This document shows positions 31,446 through 39,207 of a stretch of DNA of 64,000 nt, one piece after another; the first letter of the stretch is position 1; the number at the start of each line of letters is the position of its first letter. The stretch is from Streptomyces cylindrosporus (GTDB lineage: Bacteria; Actinomycetota; Actinomycetes; Streptomycetales; Streptomycetaceae), in NCBI RefSeq assembly GCF_022698165.1, contig NZ_JALDAY010000009.1, forward strand, positions 310,001-374,000, read 5' to 3'. The position numbers and the translations under genes are program-made. The notes under the pieces are model-generated. The model made no database searches and had not been told where the DNA came from. It saw only the letters and a list, made by a program, of their open reading frames with translations.

Positions 31446-32789
31446 ATGGCAATCCCCTCCCTTCAGGACGGCATCGACAAGGCCGGATCGCCGATCAGGC
31501 TGCTGTGGCAGCCGAACGCCGAGCCGTGGACGCCGGAAGTGGTCGAGCGCGAGTACACGGGCTGGCGTCAGGAGCAGGCCGCCTGGCACGAGGGCGTGGC
31601 CCTCCTCAACCTCTCGCACCACATGTACGACATGTGGATCGAGGGTCCGGACGCTACCCGGGTACTGGCCGACCACGGCGTCAACAACTTCGAGAAGTTC
31701 GCGATCGGACAGGCCAAGCAGTACGTGCCCGTCACCTCCCGCGGCAACATCGTCACCGACGGGATCCTCGCCCGCGAGGGCGAGAACAAGTACCTGCTCT
31801 CCGGCATCCCCGCCGCCCAGCACTGGGTGCAGTACCACGCGGAGAAGGGCGGCTACGACGTCGCCTTCGAGACCGACGCCTCCTCCGCCTTCCGCCCCGG
31901 CGGCGGCGACCCGAAGCTGTTCCGCTACCAGATCCAGGGCCCGCTCGCCGCAGAGCTGGTGGAGAACGTCTTCGGCGGGCCGCTGCCGGAGACGAAGTTC
32001 TTCCACTCCACCCCGGTCACCCTCGACGGGCGCGCGTTCCGCGCGCTGCGCCACGGCATGGCCGGCCAGGCCGGCTTCGAGTTCATCGGCCCGTGGGAGC
32101 ACGCCGGTCACGTCCACGAGGCGTTCCTCAAGGCGGGCGAGCCGCTCGGCCTGATCCAGGTCGGCGCGCTGGCCTACGCCACGCCGAGCGTGGAGAGCGG
32201 CTGGATCCCCTCGCCGGTTCCCGGCATCTACACCGACCCCGAGCTCGCGGAATACCGCGCGCACCTGCCCCTGTTCGGCATCGAGGGCAAGCGCCCGCTG
32301 AACGGCAGCCTCTTCTCGGAGGACATCGAGGACTACTACGTCTCCCCGTACGAGCTCGGCTACGGCAAGCTGATCCACTTCGCCCACGACTTCGTGGGCC
32401 GGGACGCCCTGCTGAAGGCCAAGGACGAGCCGCGCCGCAGGAAGGTCACCCTCGTCCTCGACCCCGAGGACGTGCGCACGGTCCTCGGCGAGGGACAGGA
32501 CCCCGGCTTCGTCCTCTCCTACGCCCGGCACCGGGTCGAGTCCGCCACCGGTCTCGTCGGCATGACGATGCAGAGCGCCTCGATCGACCCGGTCGGCACG
32601 GTCCTCGCGCAGACCCTCATCGACGCCGAACACGCGGCGCCGGGCACCGAGGTCACCGTCGTCTGGGGCGAGCACCCCGGCTCCGGCACCGACCCCGAGG
32701 CGGACCTCGGCTTCCCGCGCATCCGCGCCACCGTGCAGCCGTCGCCCTTCAACGAGCACGCGCGGACCCTCTACCGCCGTAACCGCTGA
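31446..32789 (+). CDS. LigM/DesA-like THF-dependent demethylase, paralogue 2
   Basis: A 447-residue GcvT-fold methyltransferase colinear with LigM: GWRQEQAAWHEGVALLNLSHHMYDM, AKQYVPVTSRGNIVTDGIL, ALAYATPSVESGWIPSPVPGIY and EDYYVSPYELGYGKLIHFAHDFVGR are recognisable. The position of LigM Tyr247 is kept (Tyr244), but that of Arg122 is Ile121 (SGIPAAQHW), suggesting a different substrate from vanillate. ATG 31446 follows AAGGAG. It heads the operon ligM2-metF-purU-folD-pabB, which supplies everything needed to oxidise the methyl group to formate and recover THF. Two LacI-type operators precede it. Confidence 0.8.
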   Translation: MAIPSLQDGIDKAGSPIRLLWQPNAEPWTPEVVEREYTGWRQEQAAWHEGVALLNLSHHMYDMWIEGPDATRVLADHGVNNFEKFAIGQAKQYVPVTSRGNIVTDGILAREGENKYLLSGIPAAQHWVQYHAEKGGYDVAFETDASSAFRPGGGDPKLFRYQIQGPLAAELVENVFGGPLPETKFFHSTPVTLDGRAFRALRHGMAGQAGFEFIGPWEHAGHVHEAFLKAGEPLGLIQVGALAYATPSVESGWIPSPVPGIYTDPELAEYRAHLPLFGIEGKRPLNGSLFSEDIEDYYVSPYELGYGKLIHFAHDFVGRDALLKAKDEPRRRKVTLVLDPEDVRTVLGEGQDPGFVLSYARHRVESATGLVGMTMQSASIDPVGTVLAQTLIDAEHAAPGTEVTVVWGEHPGSGTDPEADLGFPRIRATVQPSPFNEHARTLYRRNR

Positions 32790-32911
32790 CACAAACCGCC
32801 CACCGCACCGCCCGGACCCGACGTCCGCACCAGGTCGACGGGTCCGCCGGCGGTGCCCCCGGCCGGGCCCGTGGACCCGGCCCCGGCAGGCGAGAAAGCG
32901 AGACGCAAGAG

Positions 32912-33784
32912 ATGAACCCCACCGACACGGTACGGACAGCGGTCGGCACCGCACTCCTCGAGGACTTCTCCCTGGAGATGACCGGCAAGGACGTGCCCAA
33001 ACTGGAGGAGGCCCGCGACTCCATCCCCCAGGGCACCCGGATCAATGTCACCTTCCTCGGCAACGAGGACCTGGAGATGCGGCTGGCGGCGGCCAGAGCG
33101 GTCAAGCGGCTCGGCTTCGTCCCCGTGCCGCACATATCCGCCCGCCGGCTCGGCTCGCGCGACGACTTCGAGCGGTTCCTGGCGGGCCTGCAGGCCGACG
33201 GCACCTCCGACAACGTCTTCCTCGTCGGCGGCGACCCGGCCTACCCCGAGGGCCCCTACGCCGACTCGCTGTCCCTGATCGACACGGGACTGCTGCAGGA
33301 GTACGGCGTACGGCACGTCGGCATCACCGGATACCCGGAGGGCCATCCCGCCATCGACGGCCCGACGCTGTGGTCGGCGCTGCAGGGCAAGCACGCCGCC
33401 CTCGCCGCGCAGCCGCTGGAGGGCAGCGTCATCACGCAGTTCGGCTTCGACGTCGACCCGGTGCTGGCCTGGGTCGAGGAGGTCCGGCGGCGCGGCATCT
33501 CGGTCCCCGTAAGGATCGGCGTCCCGGGCCCGGCCGGAGTGCGCCGGCTCATGTCGTACGCCGCCCGGTTCGGCGTCGGCACCAGCGCCTCCGTCGTCAG
33601 GAAATACGGGTTCTCGATCACCAACCTGATGGGCACGGCGGGACCGGACCGCTTCCTGCGCGACCTCGCGGCCGCCTACGACCCCGCTCGGCACGGGGAG
33701 TTGAAGATTCACTTCTATACGTTCGGCGGGCTCAGGGCCACCTCCGAGTGGGCCGCCCGCTTCCGGAAGGACAGCGCAGCATGA
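32912..33784 (+). CDS. metF: MetF-like methylenetetrahydrofolate reductase, paralogue 1
   Basis: A 290-residue TIM-barrel flavoprotein of the methylenetetrahydrofolate reductase family. The folate and FAD regions are seen as VPHISARRL, HVGITGYPEGHP and VITQFGFDVDPVLAWVEEV, which match MetF signatures. The N-terminal substrate motif of housekeeping MetF is altered. In this operon the reaction should run as oxidation: 5-methyl-THF, made by the LigM-like enzyme, to 5,10-methylene-THF. A similar use of MetF supports LigM/DesA-based growth in Sphingobium. ATGA overlap with purU shows coupling. The gap before it holds CGGACCCG/CGGGTCCG arms (32813-32846), perhaps attenuating. Confidence 0.8.
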   Translation: MNPTDTVRTAVGTALLEDFSLEMTGKDVPKLEEARDSIPQGTRINVTFLGNEDLEMRLAAARAVKRLGFVPVPHISARRLGSRDDFERFLAGLQADGTSDNVFLVGGDPAYPEGPYADSLSLIDTGLLQEYGVRHVGITGYPEGHPAIDGPTLWSALQGKHAALAAQPLEGSVITQFGFDVDPVLAWVEEVRRRGISVPVRIGVPGPAGVRRLMSYAARFGVGTSASVVRKYGFSITNLMGTAGPDRFLRDLAAAYDPARHGELKIHFYTFGGLRATSEWAARFRKDSAA

Positions 33785-34686
33785 CCCTCACGCAAACCGC
33801 TCCGGCCCGTACGTCGACGGGCGGGGCGACCGCGCAGCAGGCCTGCCTCATCGTGCAGGGTGCCGACGCGACGGGCATCGTCGCGGCCGTGACCTCGGTG
33901 CTCAGCGGCCACGGCGCGAACATCGTCTCCCTCGACCAGTACTCCGACAATCCGCAGGGCGGCGCCTTCTTCCAGCGCACCGTCTTCGGCCTCGACAGCC
34001 TCCAGGCCCAGCTGCCCGCCCTGCGGGCCGATCTGGACAAGGAGCTGGTCGACCGGTTCGGGCTGCGCTACACCCTGCGCGACCTGTCGGTGCCCAAGCG
34101 GGTGGCGATCTTCGCGTCCAAGTCCGACCACTGCCTGCTCGACCTGCTGTGGCGCCACCGCCAGGGCCAACTCCCGGTCACCGTCGCGATGGTGATCTCC
34201 AACCATCCCGATGTGGCCGAGGAGGTCCGCTCGTTCGGCATCCCCTTCTTCCACGTGCCCTGCCAGGGCGCCGACAAGTCCGCCGCGGAGGCGGAGCACC
34301 TGCGGCTGCTGAAGGGCAACGTCGACTTCGTCGTGCTGGCCCGTTACATGCAGATCCTCTCCGGCGCCTTCATCGAGGACGTCGGCGTGCCGATCATCAA
34401 CATCCACCACTCCTTCCTGCCCGCCTTCATCGGCGCCGGCCCCTACGCCAAGGCCAAGGAGCGGGGCGTGAAGCTGGTGGGCGCGACCGCGCACTACGTC
34501 ACCCAGGACCTCGACGAGGGCCCGATCATCGAGCAGGACGTGGTCCGTGTCACGCACGCCCACACCGCCGCCGACCTCACCCGCCGCGGCGCCGACGTGG
34601 AACGCGCGGTGCTCTCCCGTGCGGTGCTGTGGCATGCCGAGGACCGGGTCATCCGCGACGGCAACCACACCATCGTCTTCGCCTGA
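33781..34686 (+). CDS. purU: formyltetrahydrofolate deformylase, paralogue 1
   Basis: A 301-residue protein with an N-terminal ACT-type domain (CLIVQGADATGIVAAVTSVLSGHGANI) and a C-terminal formyltransferase-fold domain. The catalytic Asn-His-Asp set is seen in INIHHSFLPAF and AHYVTQDLDEGPI. It hydrolyses 10-formyl-THF to formate and THF, closing the folate cycle after demethylation. It starts on the ATGA shared with the metF-like gene, and folD follows after 31 bases. A second copy lies at 41782-42654 with the choline genes. Confidence 0.9.
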   Translation: MTLTQTAPARTSTGGATAQQACLIVQGADATGIVAAVTSVLSGHGANIVSLDQYSDNPQGGAFFQRTVFGLDSLQAQLPALRADLDKELVDRFGLRYTLRDLSVPKRVAIFASKSDHCLLDLLWRHRQGQLPVTVAMVISNHPDVAEEVRSFGIPFFHVPCQGADKSAAEAEHLRLLKGNVDFVVLARYMQILSGAFIEDVGVPIINIHHSFLPAFIGAGPYAKAKERGVKLVGATAHYVTQDLDEGPIIEQDVVRVTHAHTAADLTRRGADVERAVLSRAVLWHAEDRVIRDGNHTIVFA

Positions 34687-34717
34687 CGGGGCCGGCCCCG
34701 AGAAACGGTTCGCCACC

Positions 34718-35581
34718 ATGACAACCACCATCGACGGCAGCCGGATCGCCCGGCGCATCCGTCAGCAGGTCGCCGAAGAGGTCGCCGCCGCCGCGCTCTC
34801 GGGGACGGTCCCCGGGCTGGCCACCATCCTCGTCGGCGACGACCCGGCCAGCGCCGTCTACGTCGCCGCCAAACGCCGGGCCATCAAGGAAGCCGGCATG
34901 CGCGACTTCCACCGCCATCTGCCCCACCACGCCACCCACGACGACGTGGCCGAGGTGATCGACGCCCTCGCCGCCGACCCGGAGGTCTCCGGCATCCTGC
35001 TCCAACTCCCGCTGCCCCGGCACCTCGACGGGATGGCGCTCATCAACCGCATCCCCGTCACCAAGGACGTCGACGGCCTGACCACCGCCAGCGCCGGCCG
35101 ACTCGCCCGCGGCGAGCGCGGATTGCGGCCCTGCACCCCCAGCGGCGTCCTCGAACTGCTCGACGCCGAGAACATCCCGCTCAGGGGAGCGAACGTCGCG
35201 GTGGTCGGCTGGGGCGAGCTGGTCGGCAAGCCCCTGACCCAGCTCCTGCTCAGCCGCGGGGCGACCGTGTCGGTGGCCCACGAGCACACCACCGACCTCG
35301 CGGCCGTCACCCGGGCCGCCGACATCGTCGTGGTCGCCACCGGCGTGCGCGGACTCGTCGGCCCCGAACACGTCCGCCCCGGCGTGGTCGTCATCGACGT
35401 CGGCATCCACCGCACGCCCTCCGGACTGGCCGGCGACGTCCGTTCCGCCGAACTCGACGGCATCGCCGACCGCATCACCCCGGTGCCCGGCGGCGTGGGC
35501 CCCATGACCATCGCCATGCTGCTGGTCAACACGCTGCGTGCCGCACGGTGGGGCGCCGAACGCGAGGCCGTGGCGGCGTGA
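34718..35581 (+). CDS. folD: bifunctional methylene-THF dehydrogenase/cyclohydrolase, paralogue 1
   Basis: A 287-residue FolD. The catalytic lysine and tyrosine are in SAVYVAAKRRAI, the substrate loop in GILLQLPLPRHLDG, KDVDGLT follows, and PVPGGVGPMTIAMLL closes the NADP domain. It converts 5,10-methylene-THF to 10-formyl-THF. Between MetF and PurU enzymes in one operon it completes the oxidative path from methyl to formate. A second FolD (51116-51976) belongs to the dimethylglycine/sarcosine operon. Confidence 0.9.
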   Translation: MTTTIDGSRIARRIRQQVAEEVAAAALSGTVPGLATILVGDDPASAVYVAAKRRAIKEAGMRDFHRHLPHHATHDDVAEVIDALAADPEVSGILLQLPLPRHLDGMALINRIPVTKDVDGLTTASAGRLARGERGLRPCTPSGVLELLDAENIPLRGANVAVVGWGELVGKPLTQLLLSRGATVSVAHEHTTDLAAVTRAADIVVVATGVRGLVGPEHVRPGVVVIDVGIHRTPSGLAGDVRSAELDGIADRITPVPGGVGPMTIAMLLVNTLRAARWGAEREAVAA

Positions 35582-35605
35582 CCGGACACCGACAGGAGGC
35601 ACGCG

Positions 35606-36640
35606 ATGGACCGACCGCCGCCCATGGCCCGGCTCGGCGGGCGCCTCGCCACCGGTCTCGTCGACGTAACCTCGGACCCGGCGGCGCTGGACTCCGAGGG
35701 CTTCTGGGCCGTGGTCGCCGACTTCGAGGGCCGGCTGACCTGCGCCCGCTTCCGCGACGTACGACGGGCGGGTGACCGCGACCTTCCGGCGGCGCTGTGG
35801 CACGGACCGCCCGCCGACGCCTGGTCCACCTCGCTCGACCGTGCCGCGTACCAGCAGGGAGTGACCCGCATCCGCGAGCACATCGCGGCCGGTGAGGTCT
35901 ACCAGGCGAACCTGTGCCGGGTCTTGTCCGCTCCCGTCGACCCCGGTGCCGACCCGGCCGCCCTCGCCGGGCTCCTGGCACGGCACAACCCGGCGCCGTA
36001 CGCCGGTGTCGTCCGGCTCCCGGAGCACGGCGTGGAGGTGGCGACCGCCTCGCCGGAGTTCTTCCTCCGTCGCGATGGCGGGTGCGTGGAGTCGGGACCC
36101 ATCAAGGGGACCGGCCGCACCGAGGCGGACCTGCTGGAGAAGGACCACGCCGAGAACGTGATGATCGTCGACCTGGTCCGCAACGACCTCGGCCGCGTCT
36201 GCGCGACCGGTTCCGTGACCGTGCCCGACCTGTGCGTCGTGGAGAAGCACCCCGGCCTCGTCCACCTCGTCTCCACGGTCGGCGGGCGACTGCGCGACGG
36301 CGTGGGCTGGCCGGAGCTGCTGGCGGCGACGTTCCCGCCGGGTTCCGTCACCGGCGCACCGAAGGAGAGTGCCCTGTGCATCATCAAAGCCCTGGAAACG
36401 GCCCCCCGCGGCCCCTACTGCGGTGGGATCGGCTGGGTCGACGCCGACCGCCGACGGGGCGAACTGGCCGTCGGCATCCGCACCTTCTGGATCGACCGCG
36501 CCGAAGGACTCCTGAAGTTCGGCACCGGAGCCGGCATCACCTGGGACTCGGACCCGCAGCGGGAGTGGGAGGAGACGGAGCTGAAGGCACGCCGGCTGCT
36601 GGCCATCGCGTCGGTGGGACATCCGGATCCGCTCCCGTAG
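35606..36640 (+). CDS. pabB: chorismate-binding protein, aminodeoxychorismate synthase component I-like
   Basis: A 344-residue chorismate-using enzyme. The motifs GPIKGTGRTEADLLEKDHAEN, VDLVRNDLGRVC, PPGSVTGAPK and GWVDADRRRGELAVGIRTFW are typical of PabB/TrpE; the PIKGT motif favours PabB. It makes aminodeoxychorismate for p-aminobenzoate, the other half-precursor joined by the nearby FolP. No PabA amidotransferase or PabC lyase is encoded beside it, so it would need partners elsewhere or use ammonia. Shorter than full-length PabB (about 450), with a reduced N-terminal region. The start is ATG 35606 behind AGGAGG. Confidence 0.8.
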   Translation: MDRPPPMARLGGRLATGLVDVTSDPAALDSEGFWAVVADFEGRLTCARFRDVRRAGDRDLPAALWHGPPADAWSTSLDRAAYQQGVTRIREHIAAGEVYQANLCRVLSAPVDPGADPAALAGLLARHNPAPYAGVVRLPEHGVEVATASPEFFLRRDGGCVESGPIKGTGRTEADLLEKDHAENVMIVDLVRNDLGRVCATGSVTVPDLCVVEKHPGLVHLVSTVGGRLRDGVGWPELLAATFPPGSVTGAPKESALCIIKALETAPRGPYCGGIGWVDADRRRGELAVGIRTFWIDRAEGLLKFGTGAGITWDSDPQREWEETELKARRLLAIASVGHPDPLP

Positions 36641-36654
36641 GCTGGTCGTTCAGG

Positions 36655-36668
36655 CTTGATCGTTTGAG
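36655..36668. promoter_or_regulatory. LacI-type operator, copy 5 (lacI promoter)
   Basis: CTTGATCGTTTGAG lies in the 42-base gap between pabB and lacI, 15 bases before the regulator's start, a position that suggests autoregulation. Confidence 0.7.
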
Positions 36669-36682
36669 AGGGGTGTGCCGGC

Positions 36683-37606
36683 ATGGGTCGTTCAGGCCGG
36701 GTGACGTTGAACGACGTGGCCAAGGCGTCCGGCGTGTCCCGGGCGACGGTGAGCTTCGTCCTCAACGACGACCCACGGCAGACGATCTCCGCGGCGACCC
36801 GGCAGCGCGTCCTGGACGCCGCCCACGACCTGGGCTACGTCGTGCACGGCATCGCCCGCGCCCTGCGCGAGGGGTCCTCGCGGATCGTGGTGCTCCACGT
36901 GGACCACGGGATGGAGGGCAACTTCTCCCGCAGCTACGTCCAGGGCCTGGACGAGGAACTGGCCGAACACGACCACGTCCTCCTGGTCCGCCACGGGCAC
37001 GGGGCACCGCAGTCCACGCAGAAGATCCTCGACGCCATCGCGCCGAGGGCCGTGCTGCGGCTCGGCGAGGTCTACATGCAGGGACTCGAGCCCCCCGAGG
37101 ACTGGGAGAACGGGTTCGCCGCCAACGCGTCCCTGCAGATCGCCTACCTCGCCGAACGGGGGCACACCCGGATCGCCATGGCGCTGCCCGACCACGAGTT
37201 CCCGCTGACCGAGGCCCGCCTCGGCTTCGCCCGGGAGGCCGCCCGGCGTCTGGGGCTGCCGCCCCTCGAACGCTTCGTCGTGCCCCGGCCCCGGGAGGCC
37301 AGCGCGGTCGCCGTCGAGGCGTTCCTGGCCGAGCACCCGGACGTGACCGCCGTGGCCGCCTTCGACGACGACATCGCCCTGCGCACCCTGACCGCGTGCC
37401 GCGACCTCGGACGCCGGGTGCCCGAGGACGTGGCCGTGATCGGCTTCGACGAGACCGAGCACGGCTCCCTGTCCACGCCCGCGCTCACCACGGTCCACAT
37501 CGACGCCGAGATCCTCGGCCGGATCGCCGCCCGCAACGCCCTGGGCATCGACAGCGGGGGACTGGCGCCCGTGCCCGGACACATCGTGGCCCGCGCGTCG
37601 GTCTGA
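36683..37606 (+). CDS. LacI-family regulator, candidate master of the demethylation regulon
   Basis: A 307-residue LacI/GalR protein. The DNA-binding headpiece is RVTLNDVAKASGVSRATVSFVLNDD (shown by its ends, RVTLNDVAKA and GVSRATVSFVL) with hinge helix near residues 50-60, then a periplasmic-binding-like effector domain (VAVIGFDETEHGSLSTPALTTVHI). LacI proteins bind palindromes with a central CG, as in the six 14-base copies at 26339-37662, one of them in its own promoter. LacI members usually sense sugars; here the gene is embedded among demethylase and folate genes, so its effector may be a methylated substrate or a downstream product. Confidence 0.9.
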   Translation: MGRSGRVTLNDVAKASGVSRATVSFVLNDDPRQTISAATRQRVLDAAHDLGYVVHGIARALREGSSRIVVLHVDHGMEGNFSRSYVQGLDEELAEHDHVLLVRHGHGAPQSTQKILDAIAPRAVLRLGEVYMQGLEPPEDWENGFAANASLQIAYLAERGHTRIAMALPDHEFPLTEARLGFAREAARRLGLPPLERFVVPRPREASAVAVEAFLAEHPDVTAVAAFDDDIALRTLTACRDLGRRVPEDVAVIGFDETEHGSLSTPALTTVHIDAEILGRIAARNALGIDSGGLAPVPGHIVARASV

Positions 37607-37648
37607 CCGCACTCAGGGATGGCGCACCGCGCACAGCCACCCCTGTCG

Positions 37649-37662
37649 CTTAATCGATTCAG
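37649..37662. promoter_or_regulatory. LacI-type operator, copy 6 (upstream of ligM-like 3)
   Basis: CTTAATCGATTCAG is centred about 37 bases before the start of the third demethylase paralogue and matches all eight invariant positions of the consensus. Confidence 0.75.
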
Positions 37663-37692
37663 TCACCTCTTCACCACCGGATGGAGGCCCCC

Positions 37693-39069
37693 ATGGGCAT
37701 CGCCGAGGCACAGCGCAGCACGTACGAAGCGGTCCTGCGGATGCAGGACGCCCCCTTCGTCGCCGAACGGCCGCCGTACTTCAGCCCGGCCGCCGCGGCC
37801 CAGGACAAGAGCAACGCTCCCGGCGCCTACGGCTACTTCGCCCAGACGCTGTTGCCGCTCGAATACACCAACTGGGTCGAGGAGTGCGGCGCGCACGTCA
37901 CCTCCTGCTACGTCGGGGACTGGTCGTCCCTGCACAAGGTCGTCGTCCGGGGGCGGGAGGCGCGGGCCTTCCTCGGCTGGCTGGGCATGCGGGACCTGTC
38001 CCGCTTCGAGCTGGGCCAGATCAAGCACCACGTCCAGCTCGACCAGAACGGCTGGGTCGCCTCCGAGGGAATCGTGTGCCGCCTCGACGAGGAGGAGTTC
38101 CTGTACACGGCGGGCAGCGGGGACTGGCTCATCTGGCAGCTGGGCCAGGGGAGTTGGGACGCGGAGGTGCAGGACGTCAGCCCCGACCGGTTCATCTTCG
38201 GCGTCCAGGGCCCGGCGGCCCTGGGCACGCTGGAGGCGCTGACGGGGGAGAGCCTGCGCGACATCGCCTTCAGCCGGAGCCGTATGTCGAAGATCGGGGG
38301 AGTCCCGGTCCGGGTCCTGCGCACGGGCATCTCGGGCGAGCTCGGCTACGAACTGCACGGCCCCAGCGAGCACGCCAACGAGATCTGGTCGGCCACCGTC
38401 ACCGCCGGCGAGCGCTTCGGGATCCGGCAGCTGGGGCTGAGGTCCCAGCCGGTGCAGCACATCGAGGCGGGCATCGCCACGAACGGCCTCGACTACCTCC
38501 CGGCCTCCATTCTCACGCCCGGCGCGCCGCGGCAGTTCCGCAGGGGAATCCCCGGTGGCAGCTTCGTGCCGGAGGGCGGCGTCACCGACTACTTCCGCAA
38601 GCCGGGAGAGCTGGGCTGGGGCTTCCGCAAGGGCCTTCCCGACCGTGACTTCCAGGGCCGGGACGCGCTGGCCGCCGACGCCGCCCAGGGGGAACCGCAG
38701 CGCACCCTCGTGGGCCTGCGCTGGAACGCCGAGGACGTCGCCGGTATCCTCGCCGCTCCGTTCGGCGGGGGTGACCTGCCCGACCCGATGGAGCTGCCGC
38801 GCGGCCGGGGCCCGGTGTTCGACCAGGTGCTCGCCGGCGGCCGGCGGGTGGGCGTGTCCACCGGCCGGACCGTCAGCGTGAACCTGCGGTCGACCATCTC
38901 CCTGTGCGTGATCGACCCCGCCCACGCGGCGCCCGGTACGGACGTACGGGTGCTGTGGGGCCGGCCGGGCACCGCGCAGCGCGAGGTCAGGGCGACGGTG
39001 ACGGCGCTGCCGTTCAAGCCGGACCGGCGGCGCACCGACGTGTCCGCGCCGCCGTCCTCGCAGGTCTGA
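37693..39069 (+). CDS. GcvT-fold methyltransferase, divergent LigM/DmdA-like paralogue 3
   Basis: A 458-residue aminomethyltransferase-fold protein. Motifs include LPLEYTNWVEECGAHVTSCYVGDWSS, RGREARAFLGWLGMRDLSRF, GISGELGYELHGP (a strong GcvT signature) and DRDFQGRDAL. It is longer at the N-terminus and more distant from LigM than the other two: the region of Arg122 is shortened (LYTAGSGDW) and Tyr247 corresponds to Gln252 (LGLRSQPVQ). Its methyl donor is probably not a vanillate-type aromatic; DMSP-like or N-methyl substrates are open possibilities. ATG 37693 is chosen over ATG 37681 because the latter contains the GGAGG ribosome site. A LacI-type operator precedes it. Confidence 0.75.
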   Translation: MGIAEAQRSTYEAVLRMQDAPFVAERPPYFSPAAAAQDKSNAPGAYGYFAQTLLPLEYTNWVEECGAHVTSCYVGDWSSLHKVVVRGREARAFLGWLGMRDLSRFELGQIKHHVQLDQNGWVASEGIVCRLDEEEFLYTAGSGDWLIWQLGQGSWDAEVQDVSPDRFIFGVQGPAALGTLEALTGESLRDIAFSRSRMSKIGGVPVRVLRTGISGELGYELHGPSEHANEIWSATVTAGERFGIRQLGLRSQPVQHIEAGIATNGLDYLPASILTPGAPRQFRRGIPGGSFVPEGGVTDYFRKPGELGWGFRKGLPDRDFQGRDALAADAAQGEPQRTLVGLRWNAEDVAGILAAPFGGGDLPDPMELPRGRGPVFDQVLAGGRRVGVSTGRTVSVNLRSTISLCVIDPAHAAPGTDVRVLWGRPGTAQREVRATVTALPFKPDRRRTDVSAPPSSQV

Positions 39070-39123
39070 GCCGCGCCAGCCGCACCGCCGCAGGTAACCG
39101 GAGCGAAACGATGGCCTTGTAAG

Positions 39124-39138
39124 TTGCGTTGCTCGCAA
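39124..39138. promoter_or_regulatory. TTGCG-N6-GCAA motif before choline dehydrogenase
   Basis: TTGCGTTGCTCGCAA has the same perfect TTGCG/CGCAA arms and 5-base spacer as 2336-2350. Its first hexamer could serve as -35, with TATAGC (39148-39153) as -10 after 18 bases. GTGCGTATAGCG (39143-39154) also recurs, inverted, at 2358-2369. Confidence 0.6.
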
Positions 39139-39207
39139 CCTAGTGCGTATAGCGCTACTGGTATTAGCATGCGTCGCGTATCTACGGCGCGAGCGAGACG
39201 AGGCACC

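Noticed and set aside
35606..36640. Isochorismate or anthranilate synthase as the identity of the chorismate-binding protein
   Set aside because: The PIKGT motif and the nearby folP favour aminodeoxychorismate synthase; no trp or siderophore genes are adjacent.
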